Source: Catenulispora sp. | GTDB lineage: Bacteria; Actinomycetota; Actinomycetes; Streptomycetales; Catenulisporaceae | Assembly: GCA_013362315.1 (NCBI GenBank) | Contig: JABFWL010000084.1 | Span: 1-40,149 of the forward strand | Length of the DNA: 40,149 nt | Direction of reading: 5' to 3' | In this document: one piece after another, positions 9,224 through 19,113 of the stretch | How positions within the stretch are numbered: the first letter of the stretch is position 1 | Layout: every line of letters starts with the position of its first letter | Program-made: the position numbers and the translations under genes | The notes under the pieces: generated by a model | What the model was told of the DNA's origin: nothing | Seen by the model: only the letters and a program-made list of their open reading frames with translations | The model's database searches: none

Positions 9224-9649
9224 ATGCCCCTCATTCAACGAATCGCCGATGTACTGCGCTTCGGGCACAGGACCCCACACCCTGACGAGCACAGCGAGCT
9301 GAACCTTCACCAGCAGCTGGACAGACTCGCCGACAGTCGCTCCGTTGTAGAAAGCGATCTGGCTCGCGAACAGCGGCTCGCTGACCGGCTGGAGGCCGAA
9401 GGCAAGAAGGCGATAGCCGCAGGAGCCGACAACAAGGCGCAGGCGCTAGCCGATCGGCGCGACACGGTGCTGGCCCGGATCAACGAACTCCGAGCCGCCC
9501 ACCGAACGCTATCGGACGCCATAACACAACGAGCCACGGCGCAGACCAACGTGCGGAACCAGCAGTTTCCGGCCGACGAGTCAAACCATGCCGTCGCCGA
9601 AGCGGAACAGCACGAGAAGCACGGGACTCCCAGAGAAGTCCACACGTGA
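9224..9649 (+). CDS. Small coiled-coil protein, PspA/IM30-like
   Basis: This protein has 141 residues from the ATG at 9224, which follows GGAG at about the right distance. Residues 25-110 are almost entirely helical with heptad-like spacing (LNLHQQLDRLADS onward) and are rich in A, E, R and Q. The pattern AGADNKAQALADRRDTVLAR resembles the second helix of PspA/IM30 proteins, but the protein is much shorter than PspA (about 220). The tail is hydrophilic. There is no signal peptide or membrane segment. A cytosolic membrane-stress role is only a guess from the resemblance. Confidence 0.6.
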   Translation: MPLIQRIADVLRFGHRTPHPDEHSELNLHQQLDRLADSRSVVESDLAREQRLADRLEAEGKKAIAAGADNKAQALADRRDTVLARINELRAAHRTLSDAITQRATAQTNVRNQQFPADESNHAVAEAEQHEKHGTPREVHT

Positions 9650-9789
9650 GCTAGGCGTGCGCCCAGAAGTCGATGCTACTGACATAGGTGGACATCACCG
9701 GCAATAGGGGAATGCCACCTACAGCGTGACGGCCTACCGAGCCACGATTATTCGAACTCTGATTAAGTTTTCGCCGAAGGGATCCGAGG

Positions 9790-11652
9790 GTGCGGTCCAG
9801 GCTCAAGAAAGCCCTGCGGAGATGGGCGGTCGCAGCGTCCGCGTTCGCGGTGACGGCTACCGGGCTGGTCGGCGTGACGGCGGCACCCGCGCATGCGGCG
9901 ACCTCGATGGATCTGGCCTATGTGGCGGATTACTCCAACGACGTGCGTGTGCTGGACATGGCCACCGGCGTGATCGTCGGCTCGATTCCGCTGGGAGACA
10001 GACCAAGACTGGTCGTGGCGAGCCCGGACAAGCGCAGCGTTTACGCACTTCGCGAAAGCCTCGTCGCCAACAACGACGACGCGATCTTGGTCATCGACAC
10101 AGCCACCGACACGGTCACGCGCACCGTCGGAGTCTGCCGCCGACCCATGGCCGCGACGATGAAGCCGAACAGCACCGAACTCTGGATCAGCTGTTACTCC
10201 GGTGACATCTCGGTGTTCGACACCGTGACCGAGACGGTCACCAGGACGATCGACACGGGAGTGCCGGACCTGGGCATCCGCCTGTTGTTCAACGCCGACG
10301 GCTCCATCGCCTACTCGACGTTCGATGCCGACGTCTACCACTATTCCAACGGCGTCGTGGCCATCAACACCACTACCGGCGCGGCCACCACCGTCGTCGT
10401 CGTCGACAACACACTCGACACAGAGCTACTTCTCAGCCCGGACGCGTCCACCATCCTCGTCTCACACTGGAATTCCCAAACGCTCGAAGTGATCGACACC
10501 GCCAGCGACACCGTCACCTCCACGATCCCCATGGGCGGAGGCCCTCGCGAGGGAGTTCTCAACCCGGCCGGCACCGCCGCCTACTACTGCGTCGACGAGA
10601 CTCATCTCGCCGTCGTGGACCTGGCCAGCAGGTCGATCGTCAGGACGATGACGACACCCTGTCAGGGTTCGCCGACGTTCGCCCCCGACCAGAACACGCT
10701 GTACGTCGTCTCATACCAGGGCCTGTCGGTGGTCGACATCCGCACCGGGACGGTCACCGCCACCACCAGGCTCGGAAGCACGCTCGAGGCCCCGACGGGG
10801 TCAATCGCGTTCGTCCAGACCGCGCTCGCCCCGACGGTGGCCGCGGTCAGCCCCGCGCAGGGGATCGGCGGCGCCAAGGTCGTCATCACCGGCGGCCCGT
10901 TCATCGGCGGCGGCAGTGTCACCGCTGTCACGTTCGGCGGCGTCCCGGCCGCCGAATTCACCGTCGACTCCGAAACCCAGATCACGGCCACCGTTCCGGC
11001 GCAGAGCGTCCGCACCGTCGACGTCACCGTCACCGACGATAACGGCACCAGCGCAGTCGCACCGTCCGACCGGTACACCTACGTCCTGCCCCCGCCGACC
11101 ATCAGCTCTCTGTCTCCGAACAGCGGCGTGTCCAGCGGCGGCACCACGGTCGTCATCACCGGCACCGATTTCGCCACGGCCAAGTCGGTGTACTTCGGGG
11201 GGACGGCAGCCTCCTCGTTCACCGTCGACTCCGACACCCAGATCACAGCGGTGACCAGGGCCCAGCACAACGGCACCGTGCCCGTGACGGTCACCAACTC
11301 CGCCGGAGTCAGCACGGCCGTCCAGGACTTCACGTTCTTCTCGCCCGTGCCGGCGGTGACCGGACTCTCCCCGTCCTCGGGCACCTCCGCCGGAGGCACC
11401 ACGGTCACGATCACCGGCATCCGGTTCACCGGCACGTTCCGCGTGATGTTCGGCGGCGTGGCGGTGCCGTACACGCTGAACTCTGATTCGCAGATCACCG
11501 TCGTCGCCCCGGCGTGGTCCTCGCTCATGACACCCGCGTCGGGGACGACGCCGCCGGGATCGGTCGGCGTCGTCGACGTGCAGGTCACCACGGACGTCGA
11601 TACCAGCGTGACCAGTTCGGCCGATTACTATGATTATCTAGCGGGCGCTTAG
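9790..11652 (+). CDS. Secreted YVTN beta-propeller protein with three IPT/TIG domains
   Basis: This 620-residue protein starts at the GTG at 9790; AAGGGA lies about eight bases upstream. A signal peptide (basic start, hydrophobic core, APAHA cleavage site near residue 36) is followed by a seven-bladed YVTN/lactonase-type propeller to about residue 340, with repeated VIDTATDTVT-like blades. Three IPT/TIG immunoglobulin-like domains follow, each opening with a PTxxxxSPxxG pattern and containing a VxFGG motif. Such proteins are extracellular binding or scaffold proteins; no enzymatic residues are obvious. The gene converges on an NDH-2 remnant, and the two frames overlap by a few bases at 11649-11652. 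Confidence 0.85.
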   Translation: MRSRLKKALRRWAVAASAFAVTATGLVGVTAAPAHAATSMDLAYVADYSNDVRVLDMATGVIVGSIPLGDRPRLVVASPDKRSVYALRESLVANNDDAILVIDTATDTVTRTVGVCRRPMAATMKPNSTELWISCYSGDISVFDTVTETVTRTIDTGVPDLGIRLLFNADGSIAYSTFDADVYHYSNGVVAINTTTGAATTVVVVDNTLDTELLLSPDASTILVSHWNSQTLEVIDTASDTVTSTIPMGGGPREGVLNPAGTAAYYCVDETHLAVVDLASRSIVRTMTTPCQGSPTFAPDQNTLYVVSYQGLSVVDIRTGTVTATTRLGSTLEAPTGSIAFVQTALAPTVAAVSPAQGIGGAKVVITGGPFIGGGSVTAVTFGGVPAAEFTVDSETQITATVPAQSVRTVDVTVTDDNGTSAVAPSDRYTYVLPPPTISSLSPNSGVSSGGTTVVITGTDFATAKSVYFGGTAASSFTVDSDTQITAVTRAQHNGTVPVTVTNSAGVSTAVQDFTFFSPVPAVTGLSPSSGTSAGGTTVTITGIRFTGTFRVMFGGVAVPYTLNSDSQITVVAPAWSSLMTPASGTTPPGSVGVVDVQVTTDVDTSVTSSADYYDYLAGA

Positions 11653-12146
11653 GGCGTATCTGAGAAGTACTGCGGTAGGTCGGTGTGGTTGTCCACGACC
11701 GGGGTGGCGGCGTTGCCGGCGGTCCAGACGATCAGTGCCGAGTCGAACTCCTCCCCGTCGGAGAGCACCACGTGGCCGTCCACGGCGGACAGGAGCTGCG
11801 TGTCCAGATGCACGCGCCCGCCGTGGCGTTCCAGGAAGCGCACGACCCACCTCCCTGGTTTGTCGCGGACCTCGGGCAGGATGCGGCCGCGGGCCTGCAC
11901 CAGGTGGAAGGACAGTTCGTCGCGGCTCAGCTCCGGATATCGCTTCAGCATCGCGTTCGCCAGCGATAGCAGTTCTGCGAATCCCTCGACCCCGGCGAAT
12001 CCGCCACCCACGAACGTCACCGTCATCAGCCGCTGCCGTGCGAGGCCCGGCGGTAAAGATGCCGCCTGGTCGAAGGCGGTCATCAGCCGGTCGCGGATGG
12101 CCACGGCCTCCTCTACATGCTTCAGGCCGATCGCCTCAGGTGATGT
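11649..12146 (-). pseudogene. Remnant of a type II NADH dehydrogenase (NDH-2)
   Basis: The frame reads SPEAIGLKHVEEAVAIRDRL, then TVTFVGGGFAGVEGFAEL, and later LIVWTAGNAATPVV. These are the middle parts of an NDH-2/FAD-dependent pyridine-nucleotide oxidoreductase, including the NADH-binding GGGFAGVE Rossmann motif. The N-terminal FAD-binding third and the C-terminal membrane-anchoring third are absent, and no start codon fits the left boundary. About 165 residues remain of a normal length near 400-450. It is a doubly truncated pseudogene. Its intact state would transfer electrons from NADH to quinone. Confidence 0.8.
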
Positions 12147-12168
12147 GACGCGCGGCGCACTCGCGACG

Positions 12169-12195
12169 CGTCACAGACCGCCCGCGAACCCGGTC
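12169..12195 (+). promoter_or_regulatory. ECF41-like promoter in front of the flavoprotein gene
   Basis: CGTCACA at 12169-12175 and GGTC at 12192-12195 are separated by exactly 16 bases, 34 bases before the flavoprotein ATG. The published ECF41 consensus is about TGTCACA-N16-CGTC, so this differs at one base in each box. A near copy with the same spacing stands in front of the ferritin-like gene at 13961, and an ECF41 sigma factor is encoded 3.4 kb downstream. The assignment is inferred from this match. Confidence 0.5.
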
Positions 12196-12229
12196 TTCAT
12201 GGGTGACACACCGAACGATCGGAGTAACC

Positions 12230-13960
12230 ATGGCCGCCATCGAACGTCAAATCTCCACCACCGTGCTGGTCATCGGCACTGGCGGCGCCGGCTTGCGCGC
12301 CGCGATCGAGCTGGCTGAGGCGGGCGTGGACGTCCTCGCGGTCGGCAAACGCGCCAAGGCCGACGCCCACACCTCCCTCGCCGCCGGCGGCATCAACGCC
12401 GCCCTGGCGACGATGGATCCCGAGGACAGCTGGCAGCAGCACGCCGCCGACACGCTCAAGGAGAGCTACCTGCTCGGCGATCCGCGCACCGCCGAGATCG
12501 TCGCCCGGGGGGCCGCCCGCGGCATCGAAGACCTGGAACGCTACGGCATGGCCTTCGCCCGCGAGGCGGACGGACGCATCTCCCAGCGTTTCTTCGGCGC
12601 GCACAAGTACCGGCGCACCGCCTTCGCCGGCGACTACACAGGGCTGGAGATCCAGCGGGCCCTGCTGCGGCGCACCGAGCAGTTGCACATTCCGACGCTC
12701 GACGACGTGTACGTCACCCGCCTGCTGACCCACGACGGCGCCGTCTTCGGCGCGTACGGATTCGGCCTGACGGACGGCACCCGGTACCTGATCCATGCCG
12801 ACGCCGTGATCCTCGCCGCCGGCGGCCACACCCGGATCTGGCGGCGCACGTCGTCGCGGCGCGATGAGAACACCGGCGACTCCTTCCGCCTGGCGGTGGA
12901 AGCCGGGGCCCGGCTCCGGGATCCGGAGCTGGTGCAGTTCCACCCTTCCGGCATCATCGAGCCGGAGAATGCGGCTGGCACGTTGGTCAGCGAGGCGGCA
13001 CGCGGCGAGGGTGGCATCCTGCTCAACGGGCTGGGAGAGCGGTTCATGCAGCGCTATGACCCGCAGCGCATGGAGCTGTCCACCCGTGACCGGGTCGCCC
13101 TGGCCTCATATACGGAGATCAAGCAGGGCCGCGGCACGCCGCACGGCGGGGTGTGGCTCGACGTCTCCCACCTTCCCCGGCAGACCATCATGAGCAGGCT
13201 GCCGCGGGTCTACCAGACCCTGATGGACCTGCAGATGCTGGACATCACCCGGGAGCCGATCGAGGTCGCGCCCACCGCGCACTACTCCATGGGCGGGGTC
13301 TGGGTACGTCCCGAGGACCACAGCACCGATGTGCGTGGCCTGTACGCGATCGGCGAGGCCTCCAGCGGCCTGCACGGGGCGAACCGCCTCGGCGGCAACA
13401 GCCTGATCGAGCTGCTGGTCTACGGCCGGCTCACCGGCCAGGCGGCCGCCGCCTACTCCCGGTCGCTGACCGCGCAGCCGCGCTCGGCAGTGGCGCCGGC
13501 CCAGGCCCGGGCCGAGATCGACGGGCTCCTGGCCGCGGACGGACCCGAGAACGTCCGGGCGCTGCAACGCGCCGTCCGCGACACCATGACCGAACACGCC
13601 GGCGTCGTCCGCGACGAAAACGGACTACGCCAGGGGCTGGCGGACCTGGAGCAGATCGAGAAGCGGATGGAGCACGTCGGGATCCACCCCGACATCGCCG
13701 GCTACCAGGACCTCGCGCACGCCTTCGACCTGAAGTCGGCGGCGCTGGCCGCCCGCGCGACGCTGGAGGCGGCGCTCGAACGCCGGGAGACCCGCGGCTG
13801 CCACAACCGCGCCGACTACCCGGCCCTCGACCCCGCATTCCAGGTCAACCTGGTGTGGTCGCCGACCGCGGGCGTCACCCGGGAGCCGGTCGCCGCCATC
13901 CCAGAGGAGATCGCCTCCCTCATGGAGGAGGTCTCCACCGAGGGCAAGCTCGCCGAATAG
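12230..13960 (+). CDS. FrdA/SdhA-type flavoprotein oxidoreductase
   Basis: This 576-residue protein starts at the ATG at 12230 with GGAG just upstream. The FAD-binding VLVIGTGGAGLRAAIELAEA lies at residues 12-31. AHTSLAAGGIN contains H47, at the position of the histidine that binds FAD covalently in SdhA/FrdA; L-aspartate oxidases lack it. Substrate-site elements follow: QFHPSG, ELSTRDRVALAS, and HYSMGG, then NRLGGNSLIELLVYGR, which closes the FAD site. The C-terminal helical domain ends in an ETRGCHNRADYP block. The family interconverts succinate and fumarate or oxidises aspartate. No iron-sulfur or membrane-anchor subunit is adjacent, so a solitary soluble enzyme is likely. L-aspartate oxidase is the main alternative. 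Confidence 0.85.
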   Translation: MAAIERQISTTVLVIGTGGAGLRAAIELAEAGVDVLAVGKRAKADAHTSLAAGGINAALATMDPEDSWQQHAADTLKESYLLGDPRTAEIVARGAARGIEDLERYGMAFAREADGRISQRFFGAHKYRRTAFAGDYTGLEIQRALLRRTEQLHIPTLDDVYVTRLLTHDGAVFGAYGFGLTDGTRYLIHADAVILAAGGHTRIWRRTSSRRDENTGDSFRLAVEAGARLRDPELVQFHPSGIIEPENAAGTLVSEAARGEGGILLNGLGERFMQRYDPQRMELSTRDRVALASYTEIKQGRGTPHGGVWLDVSHLPRQTIMSRLPRVYQTLMDLQMLDITREPIEVAPTAHYSMGGVWVRPEDHSTDVRGLYAIGEASSGLHGANRLGGNSLIELLVYGRLTGQAAAAYSRSLTAQPRSAVAPAQARAEIDGLLAADGPENVRALQRAVRDTMTEHAGVVRDENGLRQGLADLEQIEKRMEHVGIHPDIAGYQDLAHAFDLKSAALAARATLEAALERRETRGCHNRADYPALDPAFQVNLVWSPTAGVTREPVAAIPEEIASLMEEVSTEGKLAE

Positions 13961-13987
13961 CGTCACAAACGGCGGCCCTGCCCGGTC
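13961..13987 (+). promoter_or_regulatory. ECF41-like promoter in front of the ferritin-like gene
   Basis: CGTCACA at 13961-13967 begins the base after the flavoprotein stop codon; GGTC follows at 13984-13987 after a 16-base spacer. Both boxes and the spacing are identical to the site at 12169, while the spacers differ, which argues for selection on the boxes. The start codon of the ferritin-like gene is 40 bases downstream of the second box. Confidence 0.5.
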
Positions 13988-14027
13988 TGAGCTGACGACA
14001 CCCGCCAACGAAGACCAGGAGGCCGCC

Positions 14028-15074
14028 ATGGACGCGCACGACAAGCCCGCCATCACCACGCTCGAAGACCTGCGTCAGCACCTGCAATGGGCCATCGAGC
14101 TGGAGCACGCCACCATTCCCCCTTATATGTGCGCGCTGTACTCGCTGGACAAAGACCGCAACCCCGAAGCCGCGCAGGTGGTCGGGACCGTGCTGGCCGA
14201 GGAGATGCTGCACCTCGCGCTGGCTGCGAACCTGCTGAACGCCGTCGGCGGCGCGCCGAAGCTCGACGCCCCGAAGCTGCTGCCGCCCTACCCGCATCCG
14301 CTCCCCCACGGCGACCGTTCCATCGAGATCGACCTGGTCCCCTTCGGCCCGCAGGCTCTCGACCTGTTCCTGCGCATCGAGCAGCCGGCCAGCGCTGACG
14401 CACCGCCGCAGGCCGACGGCTACCAGACCATCGGGCAGTTCTACGCCGCGATCGAAGCCGGTCTGCGTTGGCTGTGTGACGAGCTGGGCGAACCCGCGGT
14501 GTTCTGCGGCGCTCCAGATCGGCAGATCGGCGAGATGCACCTGCATGGCGGAGGCGGCACTGTCATCCCGGTCCACGACTTGAAGACTGCATTGGCCGCA
14601 CTGGCAGAGATCGTGGAACAGGGCGAGGGCGCGGCACGGACCGCTGTTTGGGACGGCGACGTGGACGTGTTCCACCCCGAGCGCGAGGAAGTCGCCCACT
14701 TCTACCGTTTCCAAGAACTGCGGCTCGGCCGCCGCTACCAGGCTGGCGACACCCCGCAGTCCGGGCCGACCGGCGAGCCGATCGCGGTCGACCTCGACGG
14801 CGTACAGCCGATGCGGCCGAATCCGCGCACCGCCGACTATCCGGAAGGCAGCGCCATCCGGATCGCCCAAGAGGAGTTCAACCAGACCTACAGCCTCCTG
14901 CTATACCAGCTGGAACAGGCCTTCAACGGCAGCCCCGGCGAGATGAAGCAGGCCGTGCGCGCCATGTTCCAGCTGCGAGCACAGGCCACGGCTCTCATGG
15001 CCATGCCCACCGGCGACGGTCATACCTCCGCCGGCCCGACGTTCGAATACGTGCCCGCCGAGGCCAGGAACTGA
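14028..15074 (+). CDS. Ferritin-like domain protein (VioB/RebD-related, PF12902-like)
   Basis: This 348-residue protein starts at the ATG at 14028 behind a strong AGGAGG. The first helices carry the di-iron-type pattern: IELEHATIPPYMCALYSL, then AEEMLHLALAANLLNAVGG. This pattern defines the ferritin-like domain of iminophenyl-pyruvate dimer synthases (VioB, RebD) and many stand-alone relatives. A third set, EVAHFYRFQEL, is also family-typical, as is a closing helix with EEFNQTYSLLLYQLEQAFNG. The reaction of stand-alone members is not known; iron or heme-oxygen chemistry is likely. It sits between the flavoprotein and the sigma-factor genes and has its own ECF41-like promoter. Confidence 0.8.
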   Translation: MDAHDKPAITTLEDLRQHLQWAIELEHATIPPYMCALYSLDKDRNPEAAQVVGTVLAEEMLHLALAANLLNAVGGAPKLDAPKLLPPYPHPLPHGDRSIEIDLVPFGPQALDLFLRIEQPASADAPPQADGYQTIGQFYAAIEAGLRWLCDELGEPAVFCGAPDRQIGEMHLHGGGGTVIPVHDLKTALAALAEIVEQGEGAARTAVWDGDVDVFHPEREEVAHFYRFQELRLGRRYQAGDTPQSGPTGEPIAVDLDGVQPMRPNPRTADYPEGSAIRIAQEEFNQTYSLLLYQLEQAFNGSPGEMKQAVRAMFQLRAQATALMAMPTGDGHTSAGPTFEYVPAEARN

Positions 15075-15091
15075 CGCGCGGCCGCGGCCGT

Positions 15092-15481
15092 GTGCGCCCC
15101 GGGGATGAGGATGTGTTCCTCCGGCTCGCTGAAGCGGGCCGGACCTCGGATGCTGCCGCCCTGCGGCGGGTCCTGACCCCGGACGTCGTCGCGATCTGTG
15201 ACAGCGGCGGGCTGATCCCGGAGCTGGCCGAGCCCGTATGCGGGGTGGACGACGTCGCCATGCTCCTGCTGGCCCTGATCGGCGGCCGGCCGGACACCGA
15301 GCTGGCCATCGCGAACGTTAACGGCCGACCGGGTCTGGTGCTGCGCCGTGCCGGAAAGGCCGTCGCGGTGCTGGCCGCACCGACGGAGGGCGCACGGATC
15401 GGAACGCTGTGGATCGTGCTCAACCCGGCCAAGCTGCCCCGGTGGCACTGCGGTGACCACCGCGAGAGCCACATCACGTAG
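15092..15481 (+). CDS. Free-standing SnoaL-like domain resembling the ECF41 sigma C-terminus
   Basis: 129 residues from the GTG at 15092, 17 bases after the ferritin-like stop. The sequence FLRLAEAGRTSDAAALRRVL leads into DVVAICDSGG and ends WIVLNPAKLPRW. This is the cone-shaped SnoaL/NTF2-like fold found at the C-terminus of ECF41 (SigJ-type) sigma factors, including their NPxKL motif. No sigma region 2 or 4 is encoded upstream. It matches the family C-terminal motif better than the intact sigma factor 90 bases downstream does. It could be the leftover end of a second ECF41 factor, or a functional free regulatory domain. Coding character and the clean start near the previous gene favour a translated protein. 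Confidence 0.65.
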   Translation: MRPGDEDVFLRLAEAGRTSDAAALRRVLTPDVVAICDSGGLIPELAEPVCGVDDVAMLLLALIGGRPDTELAIANVNGRPGLVLRRAGKAVAVLAAPTEGARIGTLWIVLNPAKLPRWHCGDHRESHIT

Positions 15482-15570
15482 TCACACAGCGGCCCGAAGT
15501 TGGTGGGAACAGCGCGCTTGGCTCAGGATGAGATGGTGCACACCGCAAGCGATCAGACAGCAGGCCTTCG

Positions 15571-16476
15571 GTGACTGATTCCGGCCTGGACGCCGAGCCG
15601 GGCAGCCCCGAGGAACTGGAGCAGGCCGCGGCGGTGTTCACCAGCGTGCGGCCGCGCCTGTTCGGGATCGCGTACCGCATGCTCAGCAGCGCCACCGAAG
15701 CCGAAGACCTCGTTCAGGAAGTCTGGCTGCGCTGGCAGACCACCGATCGCAGCAAGGTGGTCAACCCGGCGGCGTTCCTGGCCACGGCCACGACCCGGCT
15801 GGCCATCAACGAACTGCAGTCCGCACGGGTGCGGCGCGAGACGTACGTCGGGCCGTGGCTGCCCGAGCCGGTCGACACCAGCGCGGATCCCTACCTCGGC
15901 GCCGAGCGGGGCGAGGCGCTGGAGTTCGCGGCGCTGCTGCTGATGGAGAAGCTGACCCCGAACGAACGCGCCGCATATGTGCTGCGGGAAGCCTTCGACT
16001 ACTCCTACGCCGAAATCGCGGACATCGTGCAGTCGACCGAGCCCGCGGTGCGGCAGCTGGTGAGCAGGGCCCGCAAGCACATGACCAGCGAACGGCACAC
16101 CCCAGTGACCGCCGCCGCCCAGCAGGAGCTGCTGACCGCGTTCCTCAACGCCGCCCGCACCGGCGATATGGCCGCGTTGGAACAGCTCTTCGCGGCCGAC
16201 GTCACCAGCCTGTCCGATGGCAACGGCCGACACCAGGTCGCCCGCCGGGCAGTGGTCGGCGCGCAGGCGGTCGCGAAGTTCCTGACGGCGATGTCCTGGT
16301 TCTGGGAGGGCGTCGAGACGCGGCTCACGACCATGAACGGGCAGACCTGCGCCGTCCTGGTGGCGGGCGGCACCGTGTACGGCCTGCTCGCGATCGACGC
16401 CTCGGACGACGGCATCGCGAAGGTGCTGTGGATGGTCAACCCGGAGAAGAACGCGGAGGTCTCCATCCCCGTCTGA
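15571..16476 (+). CDS. sigJ: ECF41-group (SigJ-type) RNA polymerase sigma factor
   Basis: This 301-residue protein starts at the GTG at 15571. Sigma region 2 covers about residues 25-95 (FGIAYRMLSSATEAEDLVQE followed by VWLRWQ). Region 4 covers about 125-180 (NERAAYVLREAFDYSYAEIA and a helix-turn-helix ending RARKHM). A fused SnoaL-like domain of about 120 residues completes the protein. ECF41 factors lack an anti-sigma partner and are controlled by this fused domain. Here the conserved DGGGK motif is DGNGR and the NPDKL-like motif is NPEKN, so control may be altered. The gene normally sits beside its target oxidoreductase; the gene in that place (16615) is broken. Confidence 0.88.
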   Translation: MTDSGLDAEPGSPEELEQAAAVFTSVRPRLFGIAYRMLSSATEAEDLVQEVWLRWQTTDRSKVVNPAAFLATATTRLAINELQSARVRRETYVGPWLPEPVDTSADPYLGAERGEALEFAALLLMEKLTPNERAAYVLREAFDYSYAEIADIVQSTEPAVRQLVSRARKHMTSERHTPVTAAAQQELLTAFLNAARTGDMAALEQLFAADVTSLSDGNGRHQVARRAVVGAQAVAKFLTAMSWFWEGVETRLTTMNGQTCAVLVAGGTVYGLLAIDASDDGIAKVLWMVNPEKNAEVSIPV

Positions 16477-16614
16477 CCGGCCGGCCGTCTGATCCGCTCC
16501 CGGCATCGCCGTCGCCGAGAACGCCCCAACTTCTCGACGACGGCGCGCCTGTATATCCCCTGGCAGGTACTGAGCCACATCGTCCAGCCCGGTGTCGCGA
16601 CAGTCGCTCCAGAC

Positions 16615-16983
16615 ATGAAGATGGCAGTCATCGGCGGCACCGGCCTGATCGGCTCGCAGGTTGTCGAGCTCTTGAGGGCGCAGGGGCACGACGCCGCGCC
16701 GCACGCCACCTCCACCGGCCTGGACCTGTTGAGCGGCCGCGGCCTGCCAGAGGCGGTCACCGGGGCCGAGGTCGTGGTCAACCTGACCAACTCACCCACC
16801 TTCGACGACGCCTCGCCCGCGTTCTTCCAGACCACGATGGGCAACCTGCTGGACGCCGCGAAGACCGCCGGCACCGGCCATGTGGTCATCCTCTCCGTCG
16901 TCGGTGTCGACCAGGTACCCGACCTGGTCTAATACCGCGCGAAGGTGCTGCAGGAGGATCTCCTCAAGGCCGGAGGCCTGCGG
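16615..16983 (+). pseudogene. NmrA-like NAD(P)-binding SDR, inactivated by a nonsense mutation and truncation
   Basis: The frame opens MKMAVIGGTGLIGSQVVELL, the NAD(P) site of an atypical SDR (NmrA/SDR_a5-like), and runs to VVGVDQVPDLV before a TAA at 16930-16932. The same frame then continues YRAKVLQEDLLKAGG, which is the family sequence (normally xYYRAKxxxE). A single TAC-to-TAA change therefore explains the stop. About 17 codons later homology ends where transposase sequence begins on the other strand. Intact relatives are about 250-290 residues. ECF41 sigma genes are usually paired with such an oxidoreductase, so this is probably the sigma factor's former target gene. Confidence 0.85.
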
Positions 16984-16984
16984 C

Positions 16985-18310
<1,326 letters not shown>

Positions 18311-18364
18311 ATATCCCCTCCCGGGCGGCAAGGGGGGACGCCGCATGCGGCGTCCCCCGTCTCG

Positions 18365-19051
18365 CTACATGTGGATTACATCCGGATTGCCGGTGTTCCA
18401 CCACCACTTCCCGTCGATGTAACCGTTCTCGTAGTTGTAGAAGTAGTACGCGCCGCTGTCCTGGTCGACGCGATAGCCGTAGTTGGCGAATGCTTGTGAA
18501 ATGAAGTGCTTTGAGTTCGGCTCCTGGTCGGTGTAGCCGCAGCCCTCGTAATGGTCGTCATGCGCGCTCGCGACGACGAAGTACCCGACGTTCATGTCAT
18601 AGCTTCGGTCGTTGGACTTGGCGTACGGCCGAAAGTGCATGCTGTCGGGTATCGAACAGCCACTCGCCTGTTTGAGCCCGCCGGTCTGGTACATGGTTCC
18701 ACTGACGTAGCCGTGTTCGATCCCCCCGCCCGCGGCGAACCCGACTCTGGGCCCGAGGTAAATCAGAGCGCTTATGCTCGCGTTCCCGGTGAAGAAGAGA
18801 TTGATGGCCCAGTCGACGTTCGTCGCCCATCCGTCGCCGTTGAGGCCGAGCGTGCGCGAGCTCGTGTGGTAGTCGTAGTTGTCGAAATAGTCGCCGCCTC
18901 CCCCGAGGTTCACCGCGGTCCAGTTGTCGCGTGGCGCGGCGTTCGCGGGAGCGGCGGTGGTGGTGACCAGCATGGACGAAACGAGCGCAGCCAGAGAGAG
19001 GAAGAGCGCGGCTCGGAACCCCGGCTTCGACGCGTTCACGTTTGTTTTCAC
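18365..19051 (-). CDS. Secreted protein of unknown function
   Basis: This protein has 228 residues from the GTG at 19049-19051, chosen because AAGGAG lies about nine bases upstream. The frame is open well upstream but loses coding character there. A Sec signal peptide (FRAALFLSLAALVSSMLV) ends in ANA before APRDNW. The mature part is rich in Y, W, G and N and probably all-beta: LGGGGDYFDNYDYHTSS near the start, YFYNYENGYIDGKWWW near the end. Two cysteines may pair. I do not recognise the fold. It is the second of three exported-protein genes on this strand. Confidence 0.7.
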   Translation of the reverse strand: MKTNVNASKPGFRAALFLSLAALVSSMLVTTTAAPANAAPRDNWTAVNLGGGGDYFDNYDYHTSSRTLGLNGDGWATNVDWAINLFFTGNASISALIYLGPRVGFAAGGGIEHGYVSGTMYQTGGLKQASGCSIPDSMHFRPYAKSNDRSYDMNVGYFVVASAHDDHYEGCGYTDQEPNSKHFISQAFANYGYRVDQDSGAYYFYNYENGYIDGKWWWNTGNPDVIHM

Positions 19052-19113
19052 CGTCGTGATCTCCTTCTTAGGGTGATCCTGGAATAGGGAAACGCTGATC
19101 GAACGTCGCCGAA

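Noticed and set aside
11640-11665. Possible insertion-sequence end at the junction of the IPT gene and the NDH-2 remnant
   Set aside because: The GGGCGTATCTGAGAAG stretch recalls IS termini, but no matching inverted repeat or target duplication was found on the other side of the remnant.
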